A program made the position numbers and the translations under genes. From contig NZ_CP015637.1 in assembly GCF_001708445.1 (NCBI RefSeq), forward strand, positions 5,767,001-5,831,000: a DNA stretch of 64,000 nucleotides, read 5' to 3'. This DNA is from Pseudomonas fluorescens. Lineage in GTDB: Bacteria > Pseudomonadota > Gammaproteobacteria > Pseudomonadales > Pseudomonadaceae. The notes under the pieces are model-generated. The model was not told the DNA's origin. It saw only the letters and a program-made list of their open reading frames with translations, and ran no database searches. This document shows, in pieces, positions 53,870-62,644 of this stretch (the first letter of the stretch is position 1; every line of letters starts with the position of its first letter).

Positions 53870-55006
53870 TTATACGCGCGCGGGTGGAAGCGGGATGGCA
53901 GTGACTCGCCAGTCGTCGCCTACAGCGCGCATTTCAGTGATCTTGAGTTGGGGGGCATCCGCCAGTTTCTCAAGCGGCCAGTCCAGCAAAGGCCGGGCGG
54001 CGGAGCCGAGGAACTTGCCGGCGACGAAAATCACGTATTCGTCGACCAGGCCCTGCTGGGCAAATGCACCCGCCAGGCTTGGGCCGGCCTCCACCAGCAC
54101 TTCATTGACGCCACGGGCCGCCAGCGCCACCAGCGCCGAGCGTAGGTCAACCTGGCCATCGACGCCGGGCACCACCAGGCATTCGGGGCCACGGGGGAAC
54201 TGGTTTTCCGCAGTGACGCAGGTAATGACCAGCGCCGGGCCGGCCTTGAAGAACGGCGCATTGAGCGGCACCCGCAGGCGGCCGTCGATCAGCACGCGCA
54301 ACGGCGGGCGTGACATGGCCAGGGCGGTGGTGGCGTCATCCAGGCCCAATTCGGCGGCGCGCACGGTCAGGCGCGCACCGTCGGCCAATACCGTGTCGGC
54401 GCCGGTCAGCACCACACTGGCCTGGGCGCGCAGGCGCTGTACCGCGGCGCGGGCGGCGGGCCCGGTGATCCATTGGCTCTCGCCGCTGGCCATCGCAGTG
54501 CGGCCATCCAGGCTCATCGCCAGCTTGACCCGCACAAACGGCAGGCCGTGCTCCATGCGCTTGAGGAAGCCTTTATTGAGGGCGCGGGCTTCCCCTTCCA
54601 GCACACCGCTGTAGACCTCGATACCGGCCTGGGCCAGGCGCTGCATGCCGCGCCCGGCAACCTCCGGGTTAGGGTCCTGCATCGCCGCGACCACCCGCGC
54701 CAGCCCGGCACTCACCAGTGCGTCGGCGCAAGGCGGGGTATGGCCATAGTGGCTGCAAGGCTCGAGGGTCACATAGGCCGTGGCGCCTCGGGCTTTACCC
54801 CCCGCAGCGCGCAAGGCATGCACTTCGGCATGGGGCTCGCCGGTGCGCACATGCCAGCCTTCGCCGACGACCTGCCCATCACGCACAATCACGCAGCCCA
54901 CTCGCGGGTTGGGATGGGTGGTGTACAGGCCATTACGCGCCAATTCGAGGGCGCGGGCCATGTAGTGAGCGTCGAGGACAGCCTGTTCAGCAGAAGGTGG
55001 GTTCAT
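53870..55006 (-). CDS. ribD: Bifunctional riboflavin deaminase/reductase RibD
   Basis: A 378-residue two-domain enzyme. The deaminase (about 1-150) has zinc motif HAEVHAL and [15 protein letters not shown]; the NADPH-dependent reductase (about 155-370) has [20 protein letters not shown] and [12 protein letters not shown]. Converts RibA's product in two steps. The start overlaps the nrdR stop by ATGA. Confidence 0.97.
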   Translation of the reverse strand: MNPPSAEQAVLDAHYMARALELARNGLYTTHPNPRVGCVIVRDGQVVGEGWHVRTGEPHAEVHALRAAGGKARGATAYVTLEPCSHYGHTPPCADALVSAGLARVVAAMQDPNPEVAGRGMQRLAQAGIEVYSGVLEGEARALNKGFLKRMEHGLPFVRVKLAMSLDGRTAMASGESQWITGPAARAAVQRLRAQASVVLTGADTVLADGARLTVRAAELGLDDATTALAMSRPPLRVLIDGRLRVPLNAPFFKAGPALVITCVTAENQFPRGPECLVVPGVDGQVDLRSALVALAARGVNEVLVEAGPSLAGAFAQQGLVDEYVIFVAGKFLGSAARPLLDWPLEKLADAPQLKITEMRAVGDDWRVTAIPLPPARV

Positions 55007-55467
55007 TTCTTGACCGGCTCACGGGCCAGGCGGTCGATCTCTTCGCGGAACTCATTGAGGTCCTGGAAGCGTCGATACACCGAGGCGAAACGGATATAGG
55101 CGACTTCGTCGAGCTTTTGCAGCTCGCCCATCACCAGCTCTCCAACCACCAGGCTCTTGACCTCGCGCTCGCCGGTCGCACGCAGCTTGTGCTTGATATG
55201 CACCAGCGCCGCCTCCAGCCGCTCGACACTCACCGGGCGTTTTTCCAGGGCACGCTGCATACCGGCGCGCAATTTGTCTTCATCGAAAGGCTGGCGACTG
55301 CCGTCGGACTTGATCAGACGTGGCAATACCAGTTCGGCGGTTTCGAAGGTGGTGAAACGTTCACCGCAGGCCAGGCATTCGCGCCGGCGACGCACTTGAT
55401 CGCCCTCGGCGACCAGACGTGAGTCAATGACCTTGGTGTCGTTGGCACCGCAGAAGGGACAGTGCAT
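55003..55467 (-). CDS. nrdR: Transcriptional repressor NrdR
   Basis: A dATP/ATP-sensing repressor of ribonucleotide reductase genes. It has 154 residues from ATG 55467 ([17 protein letters not shown]). The zinc ribbon uses C3, C6, C31 and C34 ([12 protein letters not shown]); the ATP-cone (about 49-139) includes [17 protein letters not shown] long open frame upstream is not part of the family protein. First gene of the nrdR-ribD-ribE-ribBA-ribH-nusB-thiL operon. The 139-base gap to the divergent lipoprotein gene holds its promoter. Confidence 0.97.
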   Translation of the reverse strand: MHCPFCGANDTKVIDSRLVAEGDQVRRRRECLACGERFTTFETAELVLPRLIKSDGSRQPFDEDKLRAGMQRALEKRPVSVERLEAALVHIKHKLRATGEREVKSLVVGELVMGELQKLDEVAYIRFASVYRRFQDLNEFREEIDRLAREPVKK

Positions 55468-55606
55468 GGTGGCAGGCAACAAAAAAAGGGAGGGCCATGG
55501 TAGCGCATCCCCGTGGCAAGACAAGCCATAGCCTTTACGGTATATAGGCTGACTATTATGTTTCATACTTTTTAAGCCACGGATTTTGTCCTTTCTGGAG
55601 CCGTAC

Positions 55607-56062
55607 ATGCAGTTACGACCGCTTGTTTTACTCACCCTGTTCAGTGTTCTGGTCGCCTGCAGCAGCGAAGCCCCGAAACCATCGACGCCACAACCGACGC
55701 CGCAGCAAGAGAAAAAAGTCCCAGGCATTGAAGACGTCGGCCCGCTGCCGGCCTATCAACGGGAAATCAACGGTACCCTCACCAACGTGCCCAGTGGCGC
55801 CGAGGTGGAGATGGCGCTGCTGGTGATCGACGACCGCAGCCGCCCGCAACAACTGCTCGCCAGCAGCGTGCTCAGTGGCAACGGCAAGCCCCTGGCCTTC
55901 CGCCTGCGCTTCAACCCCGAAGCGTTCCCGGCCGGTGCACGGGTTGAGTTACGCGGCCGTGCCAGCCAGTCCGGCCAGCTGATCCTGCACCTGCCCGCCG
56001 TACGCATCACCCAGGCGATCACCCAGACCACCGGCCCCCTGCAACTCGTCAAGGCACCATGA
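55607..56062 (+). CDS. YbaY-family lipoprotein
   Basis: A 151-residue lipoprotein: signal peptide [18 protein letters not shown] with lipobox LVAC (Cys18), a Pro/Thr/Gln linker (about 22-42), and a YbaY/HslJ-like beta-sandwich (about 55-145; [32 protein letters not shown]). The function is unknown. ATG 55607 has TGGAG eight bases upstream. ATGA overlap with the methyltransferase gene. Confidence 0.85.
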   Translation: MQLRPLVLLTLFSVLVACSSEAPKPSTPQPTPQQEKKVPGIEDVGPLPAYQREINGTLTNVPSGAEVEMALLVIDDRSRPQQLLASSVLSGNGKPLAFRLRFNPEAFPAGARVELRGRASQSGQLILHLPAVRITQAITQTTGPLQLVKAP

Positions 56063-56712
56063 CGCCACCGCTGGACCTGCAACGCGCCCTGAGCGAACTG
56101 ATCGGCGACGCGCACCTGGTGCCCTGCCCCCTGCCGGGCACCGAGCTGTCGTTGTGGCTGCTCGATGCCGACAATATGGACCGCGCCTTCAGCCCCGAAG
56201 AAACCCGGCGCATCCTGCATGAACCGCCCTACTGGAGTTTTTGCTGGGCCAGTGGCCTGGCACTGGCGCGGTACCTGGCAGCGAACCCGGAATGGGTGAA
56301 GGGCAAGCGCGTGCTGGATTTCGGCGCCGGCTCCGGTGTGGCCGGGATTGCGGCGGTCAAGGCGGGCGCGTTGGAAGTGGTTGCCTGCGACCTGGATCCG
56401 CTGGCGTTAGCGTCCTGCCGCGCGAATGCCGAACTCAATGGTGTGGAACTGAGCTACTCGGCGGACTTTTTCGCCGAAGCCGACCGCTTCGACCTGATCC
56501 TGGTGGCTGATGTGCTGTACGACCGCGCCAACCTGCCCTTGCTCGACCACTTCCTCAGCCGTGGCCGCGAAGCGCTGGTGGCGGATTCGCGAGTGCGGGA
56601 CTTCCAGCACCCGGCCTATCGGCGGCTGGAGATACTCGATGCGCTGACGCTGCCGGACTTGGCCGAGCCTTGGGAGTTTCGCAAGGTGAGCCTGTACCAT
56701 TCGCGAAGATAA
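56059..56712 (+). CDS. Class I SAM methyltransferase (ETFB-lysine/PrmA-like)
   Basis: A 217-residue methyltransferase. The SAM loop VLDFGAGSGVAGIAAVKAG (about 86-104), the acidic end of strand 2 (VACDLDPLA) and FDLILVADVLYDR (post-motif II) resemble the METTL20/ETFB-lysine and PrmA-like group. The substrate is unproven, but a protein lysine is likely by family. Upstream PPYWSFCWASGLALARYL is characteristic of that group. Coupled to the lipoprotein gene. Confidence 0.85.
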   Translation: MTPPLDLQRALSELIGDAHLVPCPLPGTELSLWLLDADNMDRAFSPEETRRILHEPPYWSFCWASGLALARYLAANPEWVKGKRVLDFGAGSGVAGIAAVKAGALEVVACDLDPLALASCRANAELNGVELSYSADFFAEADRFDLILVADVLYDRANLPLLDHFLSRGREALVADSRVRDFQHPAYRRLEILDALTLPDLAEPWEFRKVSLYHSRR

Positions 56713-56818
56713 CCCCCAATCGTCAGGCCATTTCCGACTTTTTGAGTATGAGGCCTCTTTCGGCGAAGCCCTCCTGTGCAAGGGTATCGACTCACTTTTT
56801 GATGAGCACCCCAACTCT

Positions 56819-56976
56819 GTGGCGAGCGGGCTCGCCCTGATGCCGTTCTGTTAAGGCTTTTTTGTAGGAGCGAGCTTGCTCGCGAAAAACTTCAACGATA
56901 ACGCGTGTTTCCTGAATGAACGCGGTGCCTGTGAGTTTTTCGCGAGCAAGAACTAGGCGTCCCCCTCGCTCCTACA
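56819..56976. repeat. Mosaic REP block with loop-expanded REPIN
   Basis: TGGCGAGCGGGCTCGCCCTGATG and a TTAAGGCTTTTTT joint (56819-56862, the same joint as at 38489) precede a REPIN at 56863-56976. Its left arm GTAGGAGCGAGCTTGCTCGC is regular; its right arm carries a 14-base insertion (AACTAGGCGTCCCC). The 388-base gap (56713-57100) otherwise holds only the CnoX promoter region. Confidence 0.75.
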
Positions 56977-57100
56977 GAAGGCGATGTACGCTTAACTGAA
57001 CCGCATTGGGGCTTGCGCTTGATCATCAGCACCCTGCTCCTTCCGGTAGCCTTCACCAGCCCTTATAGTTGCGCCATTCCCGCTTTATTCGAGACGCCCC

Positions 57101-57973
57101 ATGAGTGAGCCCACGCCGTACATCTTCGACGTCACCACCGCCAACTTCGACCAGGCGGTGATCCAGAACTCCTTTGAAAAGCCCGTGCTGGTGGACTTCT
57201 GGGCCGAGTGGTGCGCGCCGTGCAAGGCGTTGATGCCGCTGCTGGCGCAGATTGCCGAGAGTTATCAGGGCGAGTTGCTGCTGGCCAAGGTCGATTGCGA
57301 GGCCGAGCAGGACATCGTCGCGCGTTTCGGTATTCGCAGCCTGCCGACGGTGGTGCTGTTCAAGGACGGCCAGCCGGTGGACGGGTTTGCCGGGGCACAG
57401 CCAGAGTCGGCAGTGCGGGCCATGTTGGAGCCCCATGTGCAGATGCCGCCGCCGGCTGCGGCGGACCCGCTGGAGCAGGCCCAGGCGTTGTTTGCCGAGG
57501 GCCGTATCAGCGACGCCGAAGCCGTATTGGTGACATTGCTGGGCGAGGACAATACCAACGCCGCCGCGCTGATTCTGTATGCCCGCTGCCTGGCCGAACG
57601 CGGTGAATTGGGCGAAGCCCAGACCGTGCTCGACGCCGTGAAGAGCGACGATCACAAGGCCGCCCTCGCCGGGGCCAAGGCGCAGATCACCTTCCTGCGC
57701 CAGGCCGGTGACCTGCCGGATGCCGCCGACCTGAAAAGCCGCCTGGCGCAAAACCCGCAGGACGATGAAGCGGCCTATCAGTTGACCATCCAGCAACTGG
57801 CACGCCAGCAGTACGATGCGGCGCTGGAAGGCTTGCTCAAGCTGTTCATCCGTAACCGCAGCTATGGCGAAGGCTTGCCGCACAAGACCTTGCTGCAGGT
57901 GTTCGAGTTACTGGGCAATGATCACCCGCTGGTGACCGTGTACCGTCGCAAGTTGTTCGCTGCGTTGTACTAG
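57101..57973 (+). CDS. cnoX: CnoX/YbbN-type thioredoxin-TPR co-chaperone
   Basis: A 290-residue protein with a thioredoxin domain (about 8-112) and TPR-like repeats (about 120-288). CnoX of E. coli guards proteins from oxidation and hands them to GroEL and DnaK. Here the active site is a full WCAPC (C38, C41), unlike E. coli's SQHC. So redox (oxidoreductase) activity is expected, as in Caulobacter CnoX. The cis-Pro loop is LPTVVLF. Confidence 0.93.
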   Translation: MSEPTPYIFDVTTANFDQAVIQNSFEKPVLVDFWAEWCAPCKALMPLLAQIAESYQGELLLAKVDCEAEQDIVARFGIRSLPTVVLFKDGQPVDGFAGAQPESAVRAMLEPHVQMPPPAAADPLEQAQALFAEGRISDAEAVLVTLLGEDNTNAAALILYARCLAERGELGEAQTVLDAVKSDDHKAALAGAKAQITFLRQAGDLPDAADLKSRLAQNPQDDEAAYQLTIQQLARQQYDAALEGLLKLFIRNRSYGEGLPHKTLLQVFELLGNDHPLVTVYRRKLFAALY

Positions 57974-57980
57974 TCGCTCT

Positions 57981-58078
57981 GTAGGAGCGAGCTTGCTCGC
58001 GAAAAACGCCAGGGCGCCGCGTTCATCCAGAATACCCGCGTTATCGTTAACGACTTTCGCGAGCAAGCTTGCGCCTAC
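57981..58078. repeat. REPIN (GTAGGAGCGAGCTTGCTCGC family)
   Basis: Regular arms GTAGGAGCGAGCTTGCTCGC and GCGAGCAAGCTTGCGCCTAC. It sits between the convergent cnoX and the 58.1 kb hypothetical gene. The stop codon of the latter (TAG, 58077-58075) is made by the end of the repeat. Confidence 0.88.
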
Positions 58079-58425
58079 AAGGGCTCAATCCAGGTATAGA
58101 GCGGCGTATCCCCGCCGCTGCTCACCTTGACCTTGGCGCTATGGCGCAGGCGCACCAGCAGACGCTTGCCCGCCGAGGCATCCCCCGCCAAACCTTCCAA
58201 CTGGTCGAGCAGCTCCAGGCCATTGAGCTGCCCGGCATGACGCAAGAGGTCCTGGGCGTGTTGCCACAGGTCATCATTGTGCTTGACCGGAGCAACCGGT
58301 GCGGCCGCCGCGCTGTTCACTGGCGTCGCCTGTAGCTGCGCGCCGAGTCGCGCCCAATCGCCATCATCCAGCTCCAGGGTCAAATCCACCGGCAGGTCGC
58401 CGACGGTTCCACGAATTCGCAACAT
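58075..58425 (-). CDS. Hypothetical protein, 116 aa (PA4062-like position)
   Basis: An unrecognised soluble protein. The N terminus forms a beta pattern (MLRIRGTVGDLPVDLTLELD), an Ala/Pro linker lies at about 35-48, and a helical part follows (WQHAQDLLRHAGQLNGLELL). Its stop lies within a REPIN. The position between the cnoX gene and the zinc block equals PA4062 in P. aeruginosa. The function is unknown. Confidence 0.7.
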   Translation of the reverse strand: MLRIRGTVGDLPVDLTLELDDGDWARLGAQLQATPVNSAAAAPVAPVKHNDDLWQHAQDLLRHAGQLNGLELLDQLEGLAGDASAGKRLLVRLRHSAKVKVSSGGDTPLYTWIEPL

Positions 58426-58510
58426 CGTCCTTACTCCTGCACTTTTCTGACGAGCATGCTCCCATGCGGCTTGCGCAACGCCAAGCGGACGGTCAAACTC
58501 TGCCGACTAT

Positions 58511-58530
58511 TGTTATAAGATCACATAACA
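58511..58530. promoter_or_regulatory. Candidate Zur-like inverted repeat
   Basis: TGTTATAAGATCACATAACA has perfect TGTTAT/ATAACA arms like Zur boxes, but the spacing is 8 bases rather than the 3 of the E. coli consensus. It lies 26 bases upstream of the DUF2796 ATG, the first gene of a zinc-related block. Tentative. Confidence 0.4.
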
Positions 58531-58556
58531 AAACTTTCATGTTCTGGAGCCTTGCC

Positions 58557-59156
58557 ATGCGCCGTCTGATGCTTGCTTTGCCGTTCGCCTTGTTGCCACT
58601 GGCCGTCGCTCACGCCGCGGATGAACACGACCACGATCATGAGCACGGCAGCCTGGGTGCTCATGAACACGGGGTTGGCCGCCTCAACGCAGTCCTCGAC
58701 GGCCAGGCCCTGGAGCTTGAACTGGACAGCCCGGCGATGAACCTGGTGGGCTTCGAACATGCGGCAACCAGCGCCGCCGACAAAGCCAAGGTCGCCGCCG
58801 CGCGCAAACAGCTGGAAAACCCGCTGGCCCTGTTCAACCTGCCCAAGGCCGCTGGCTGCGTGATCAGCACCCAGGAACTGAACAGCCCGCTGTTCGGCGA
58901 CAAGCCGGAAGCGGACCATGATGATGACGATGATCACGACGCCAAAGACGGCGCCCATGAGCATCATCACGACCACAGCGAAATCCACGCCCACTACCAG
59001 TTCACCTGCGCCACGCCGACCGCCCTGAGCAATCTCGACCTGACGCAAGTGTTCAAGACCTTCCCCGCCACCCAAAAAATCCAGGTACAACTGATCGGCC
59101 CAAGCGGCCAGCAAGGTGTTGAAGCGACGCCGCAGGCAGCTACCCTGAAGTTCTGA
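58557..59156 (+). CDS. Histidine-rich DUF2796 protein (zinc-binding, periplasmic)
   Basis: A 199-residue exported protein: signal peptide to AHA (about residue 19), then a His/Asp stretch EHDHDHEHGSLGAHEHG and a second one around 115-145 (DDDDDHDAKDGAHEHHHDHS), with the DUF2796 body between and after. These His clusters suggest zinc capture in the periplasm. ATG 58557 is chosen for its signal peptide and TGGAG upstream. It is followed 70 bases later by an ABC pair and DUF3299, the arrangement of PA4063-PA4066, known as a zinc-responsive set. Confidence 0.87.
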   Translation: MRRLMLALPFALLPLAVAHAADEHDHDHEHGSLGAHEHGVGRLNAVLDGQALELELDSPAMNLVGFEHAATSAADKAKVAAARKQLENPLALFNLPKAAGCVISTQELNSPLFGDKPEADHDDDDDHDAKDGAHEHHHDHSEIHAHYQFTCATPTALSNLDLTQVFKTFPATQKIQVQLIGPSGQQGVEATPQAATLKF

Positions 59157-59226
59157 TTGGAATGCGCCCCCACAGGCGATCGGCGCCATTTTTCGTAACC
59201 TCGTTAGCAGGCGATACTGATTTCCC

Positions 59227-59937
59227 ATGACTCAAGCGCTCATCGAACTGTCCGACCTGGGCTTCAACTGGCCCGGTCACCCCCAGTTGCTGGACATCCC
59301 CGCGTTCCGCCTGGAAGCGGGTGAAACCCTGTTCCTCAAGGGCCCAAGCGGCAGTGGCAAGACCACCCTGCTCGGCCTGCTGGGCGGTGTGCAGAAGCCC
59401 AGCCGAGGCAGCATCCGCCTGCTCGGGCAGGAGCTGACCGACCTTTCGGCCGGTGCCCGTGATCGCTTTCGCGTCGACCACACTGGCTATATCTTCCAGC
59501 AGTTCAACCTGCTGCCGTTCCTGTCGGTGCGCGAGAACGTCGAGCTGCCGTGCCACTTTTCCAAGCTGCGCGCGCAACGTGCGATCCAGCGTCACGGCAG
59601 CATCGACCAGGCCGCCGCGACCTTGCTGGCGCACCTGGGCCTGAAAGACCTCGACCTGCTGGAACGCCGCGCCGATTCGTTGTCCATCGGCCAGCAACAA
59701 CGAGTCGCCGCCGCCCGCGCACTGATCGGCCAACCAGAACTGGTGATCGCCGACGAGCCCACCTCGGCCCTCGACTACGACGCCCGCGAAGCCTTCATCC
59801 AGCTGTTGTTCGCCGAATGCCGCGAAGCCGGTTCCAGCCTGTTGTTTGTCAGCCATGACCAGAGCCTGGCGCCGTTGTTCGATCGCAACCTGTCGCTGGC
59901 CGAACTCAATCGCGCCGCCACGCCCGCAGAGGTTTGA
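59227..59937 (+). CDS. ABC transporter ATPase (LolD/MacB type)
   Basis: A 236-residue ATPase: Walker A GPSGSGKTTLL (about 38-48), Q-loop YIFQQFNLLPFLSVREN, signature LSIGQQQRVAAARAL, Walker B LVIADEPTSALD, and the His switch in FVSHDQS. It pairs with the FtsX/MacB-like permease whose ATG starts two bases after its stop. The pair is likely a mechanotransmission-type or envelope exporter of the zinc block; substrate unknown. Confidence 0.93.
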   Translation: MTQALIELSDLGFNWPGHPQLLDIPAFRLEAGETLFLKGPSGSGKTTLLGLLGGVQKPSRGSIRLLGQELTDLSAGARDRFRVDHTGYIFQQFNLLPFLSVRENVELPCHFSKLRAQRAIQRHGSIDQAAATLLAHLGLKDLDLLERRADSLSIGQQQRVAAARALIGQPELVIADEPTSALDYDAREAFIQLLFAECREAGSSLLFVSHDQSLAPLFDRNLSLAELNRAATPAEV

Positions 59938-59938
59938 G

Positions 59939-61204
59939 ATGTATTTGTTTCGTCTAGCCATGGCCAGCCTGGCTAACCGTCGCTTTACCGCGATCCTCAC
60001 CGCCTTCGCCATCGCCCTGTCGGTGTGCCTGCTGCTGGCGGTGGAGCGCGTGCGCGTTGAGGCGCGCAACAGTTTCGCCAGCACCATCAGCGGCACCGAC
60101 CTGATCGTCGGCGCGCGCTCCGGTTCGGTCAACCTGCTGCTGTATTCGGTGTTCCGCATCGGTAACGCCACCAATAACATCCGCTGGGACAGCTACGAAC
60201 ACTTCGCCGCCAACCCCCAGGTGAAATGGGCGATCCCGATTTCCCTCGGCGACTCCCACCGCGGCTACCGCGTGATGGGCACCAACGAATCGTACTTCGA
60301 GCACTATCAGTACGGGCGCAAGCAAAACCTCGAACTGGCCAGCGGCCGTGCCTTCGCCACCGACCCGTTCGAAGTGGTGCTAGGTGCCGAAGTGGCCGAT
60401 GCACTGCACTACAAGCTGGGCGACAAACTGGTGCTGGCCCATGGCGTGGCAGCGGTCAGCCTGGTCAAGCACGACGACAAACCGTTCACCGTGGTCGGTA
60501 TTCTCAAGCGCACCGGCACGCCGGTGGACCGCACGCTGCATATCAGCCTCGGCGGCATGGAGGCGATCCATATCGACTGGCACAACGGTGTGCCGGCCCA
60601 GGGCAAAGGCCGCATCAGCGCCGACCAGGCACGCAACATGGACCTGACCCCGCAAGCCATCACCGCCTTTATGCTTGGCCTGAACAACAAGATTTCCACC
60701 TTTGCGCTGCAACGGGAGATCAATGAATTCCGTGGCGAGCCGATGCTGGCGATCCTGCCCGGCGTGGCGCTGCAAGAGCTATGGAGCATGATGGGCACCG
60801 CTGAAAAGGCGCTGTTCGTGATCTCGCTGTTCGTGGTGCTGACCGGTTTGATCGGCATGCTCACAGCGATCCTCACCAGCCTCAACGAACGTCGGCGCGA
60901 AATGGCGATCCTGCGTTCGGTGGGCGCGCGGCCCTGGCACATTGCGACGCTGCTGATCTTCGAAGCCTTCGCCCTGGCGCTGTCCGGTGTGATCGCCGGC
61001 GTGGGTTTGCTGTATGTATGCATCGCCGCGTCGCGCGGATATCTACAGGCCAATTACGGCCTGGACCTGCCGATGTCCTGGCCGAGCGAATATGAGTGGA
61101 CGTTACTGGCCGGTATCCTTGCAGCGGCACTGTTGATGGGCAGCGTGCCCGCCTGGCGTGCCTATCGACAATCTTTGGCCGACGGCCTGTCCATACGTTT
61201 ATGA
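59939..61204 (+). CDS. ABC transporter permease (FtsX/MacB type)
   Basis: A 421-residue permease: one N-terminal membrane segment (about 18-38), a large periplasmic MacB_PCD domain (about 40-280), and three C-terminal segments (about 300-420) with LTAILTSLNERRREMAILRS and VGARPWHIATLL, the FtsX-domain signature. Start ATG 59939 (MYLFRLAMASLANRR). Coupled to the ATPase upstream and overlapping the DUF3299 region's start downstream. Confidence 0.93.
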   Translation: MYLFRLAMASLANRRFTAILTAFAIALSVCLLLAVERVRVEARNSFASTISGTDLIVGARSGSVNLLLYSVFRIGNATNNIRWDSYEHFAANPQVKWAIPISLGDSHRGYRVMGTNESYFEHYQYGRKQNLELASGRAFATDPFEVVLGAEVADALHYKLGDKLVLAHGVAAVSLVKHDDKPFTVVGILKRTGTPVDRTLHISLGGMEAIHIDWHNGVPAQGKGRISADQARNMDLTPQAITAFMLGLNNKISTFALQREINEFRGEPMLAILPGVALQELWSMMGTAEKALFVISLFVVLTGLIGMLTAILTSLNERRREMAILRSVGARPWHIATLLIFEAFALALSGVIAGVGLLYVCIAASRGYLQANYGLDLPMSWPSEYEWTLLAGILAAALLMGSVPAWRAYRQSLADGLSIRL

Positions 61205-61215
61205 GGAAGGCTTCG

Positions 61216-61737
61216 ATGCGTCGTGCTCTGTTTGCGTTGTTGCTGCTGGTGGCTGTGCCCGCCTGGGCGGAGGATCAGCCCAGGGATCTATCCTGGCAGG
61301 AGATGATCCCGCCGGACGCGCCGCCGGAAATCCCCAACATGAAACCGCTGCACGACCTGTCGAACATGGCCGATGCCTTGTCCGTCGAAGCGGCGCCTGC
61401 GGCCAAGCAGGACTTGCCCAATGCGCCGGTGGTGCAAAGCCTCGACGGCCAGCATATTCGCCTGCCGGGTTACATCGTGCCGTTGGAAGTCAGCGAGGAA
61501 GGCCGTACCACCGAGTTCTTGCTGGTGCCGTATTTCGGTGCGTGCATCCACGTGCCGCCGCCGCCGTCGAACCAGATCGTGCACGTGAAAAGTGAGGTTG
61601 GGGTGAAGCTCGATGAGCTGTACCAGCCGTACTGGATCGAAGGGGCGATGCAGGTCAAGCCGTCGTCCAGTGAGCTGGCGGACGCCGGCTACCAGATGGA
61701 TGCCGAGAAGATTTACCTCTACGAACTGCCGGAATAA
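61216..61737 (+). CDS. DUF3299 periplasmic protein
   Basis: A 173-residue exported protein: signal peptide MRRALFALLLLVAVPAWA, then the DUF3299 body with LPGYIVPLEVSEEG, FLLVPYFGACIHVPPPPSNQ and a YWIEGAMQV C-terminal part. ATG 61216 has GAGGAAGG seven bases upstream; an ATG at 61201 overlaps the permease stop but is less likely. Last of the DUF2796-ABC-ABC-DUF3299 zinc block. The function is unknown. Confidence 0.88.
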   Translation: MRRALFALLLLVAVPAWAEDQPRDLSWQEMIPPDAPPEIPNMKPLHDLSNMADALSVEAAPAAKQDLPNAPVVQSLDGQHIRLPGYIVPLEVSEEGRTTEFLLVPYFGACIHVPPPPSNQIVHVKSEVGVKLDELYQPYWIEGAMQVKPSSSELADAGYQMDAEKIYLYELPE

Positions 61738-61754
61738 CGCTTATCACCCTTTCA

Positions 61755-61768
61755 TTGAGCTGAGTCAA
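61755..61768 (+). promoter_or_regulatory. Candidate Anr/FNR box upstream of oprG
   Basis: TTGAGCTGAGTCAA keeps the TTGA-N6-TCAA core of the Anr consensus TTGATNNNNATCAA. It is 63 bases before the oprG ATG, a place compatible with class II activation. In P. aeruginosa oprG is Anr-dependent. Confidence 0.5.
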
Positions 61769-61831
61769 AAGTCCGAACGGAACGATCTTTACCATTGGAC
61801 GTACAACTTTTAAACGTCCCTTGGAGCTCCC

Positions 61832-62533
61832 ATGAACAACAAGTCTCTGCTCGGCGCGTCCCTCTTCGCGCTCGCTCTCGCTGCCCCCGTAGCCCACGCT
61901 CACGAAGCGGGCGACATTCTGGTTCGCGCTGGTGCAATTACCGTGAACCCGAAGGCCGACAGCGGCAGTGTCAAGGTAGACCAGGGCCCGCTGGCCGGTA
62001 CCAACCTGGGCGGCAAGGCGACCATGGACAGCGACACGCAACTGGGTCTGAACTTCGCCTATATGTTCACCAGCCACTGGGGTATCGAACTGCTGGCGGC
62101 TACCCCGTTCGAGCATGATGTGAAGCTCAAGAACACGGCTCTCAGCGCCGCCAACGGCAAACTCGGCACCCTGAAACACCTGCCGCCAACCCTGAGCGTT
62201 GTGTACTACCCGCTGGACAGCAAGTCGGCGTTCCAACCGTATGTGGGTGCCGGTATCAACTACACCTGGATCTATGACGAACACGTCAGCAGCGGCGCCC
62301 AACAAGCTGGCTTCAGCAACTTCAAGGCCGATAACTCCTGGGGCTGGGCCGCGCAAATTGGTGCCGACTACATGATCAACGATAAGTGGATGATCAACGG
62401 CCAGGTGCGCTACATCGACATCAGCACCACCGCCACCGTTGAAAACAACGGAGTGGCCCCAGGCACTCGCGCCAAGGTTGATGTCGATGTCGACCCATTG
62501 GTCTACATGGTCGGTATCGGCTACAAGTTCTAA
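61832..62533 (+). CDS. oprG: OmpW-family outer-membrane protein OprG
   Basis: A 233-residue, eight-strand beta-barrel of the OmpW/OprG family, proposed to carry small hydrophobic molecules (and small amino acids) across the outer membrane. Signal peptide to AHA (about residue 23), then EAGDILVRAGAITVNPKA, LLAATPFEHDV, HLPPTLSVVYYP, and the C-terminal barrel strand ending YMVGIGYKF. It follows the zinc block as in P. aeruginosa (PA4067). Upstream Anr-like box. Confidence 0.95.
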   Translation: MNNKSLLGASLFALALAAPVAHAHEAGDILVRAGAITVNPKADSGSVKVDQGPLAGTNLGGKATMDSDTQLGLNFAYMFTSHWGIELLAATPFEHDVKLKNTALSAANGKLGTLKHLPPTLSVVYYPLDSKSAFQPYVGAGINYTWIYDEHVSSGAQQAGFSNFKADNSWGWAAQIGADYMINDKWMINGQVRYIDISTTATVENNGVAPGTRAKVDVDVDPLVYMVGIGYKF

Positions 62534-62559
62534 GCGAAGTCGAACAAACGCCACACAAC

Positions 62560-62594
62560 CAATGTGGGAGGGGGCCTGCTCCCGATAGCGGTGG
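62560..62594. repeat. REP half of a REPIN, next to the IS insertion
   Basis: AATGTGGGAGGGGGCCTGCT then CCCGATAGCGGTGG is the left half of the REPIN type at 45864. The expected spacer and second arm are replaced within a few bases by the IS left end. Confidence 0.85.
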
Positions 62595-62600
62595 TGAAGT

Positions 62601-62642
62601 GCGCCCCAGAAGTTGGACACCCATCCAATTTCTGGGGCGTTT
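62601..62642. terminator. Hairpin at the IS left end, 3 bases before orfA
   Basis: GCGCCCCAGAA and TTCTGGGGCG arms, continued by GTTGGA/TCCAA, around a CACCCA loop, followed by TTTTC. It would stop or block translation of transcripts entering from oprG, while a transcript started inside would lack the left arm. Confidence 0.6.
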
Positions 62643-62644
62643 TC

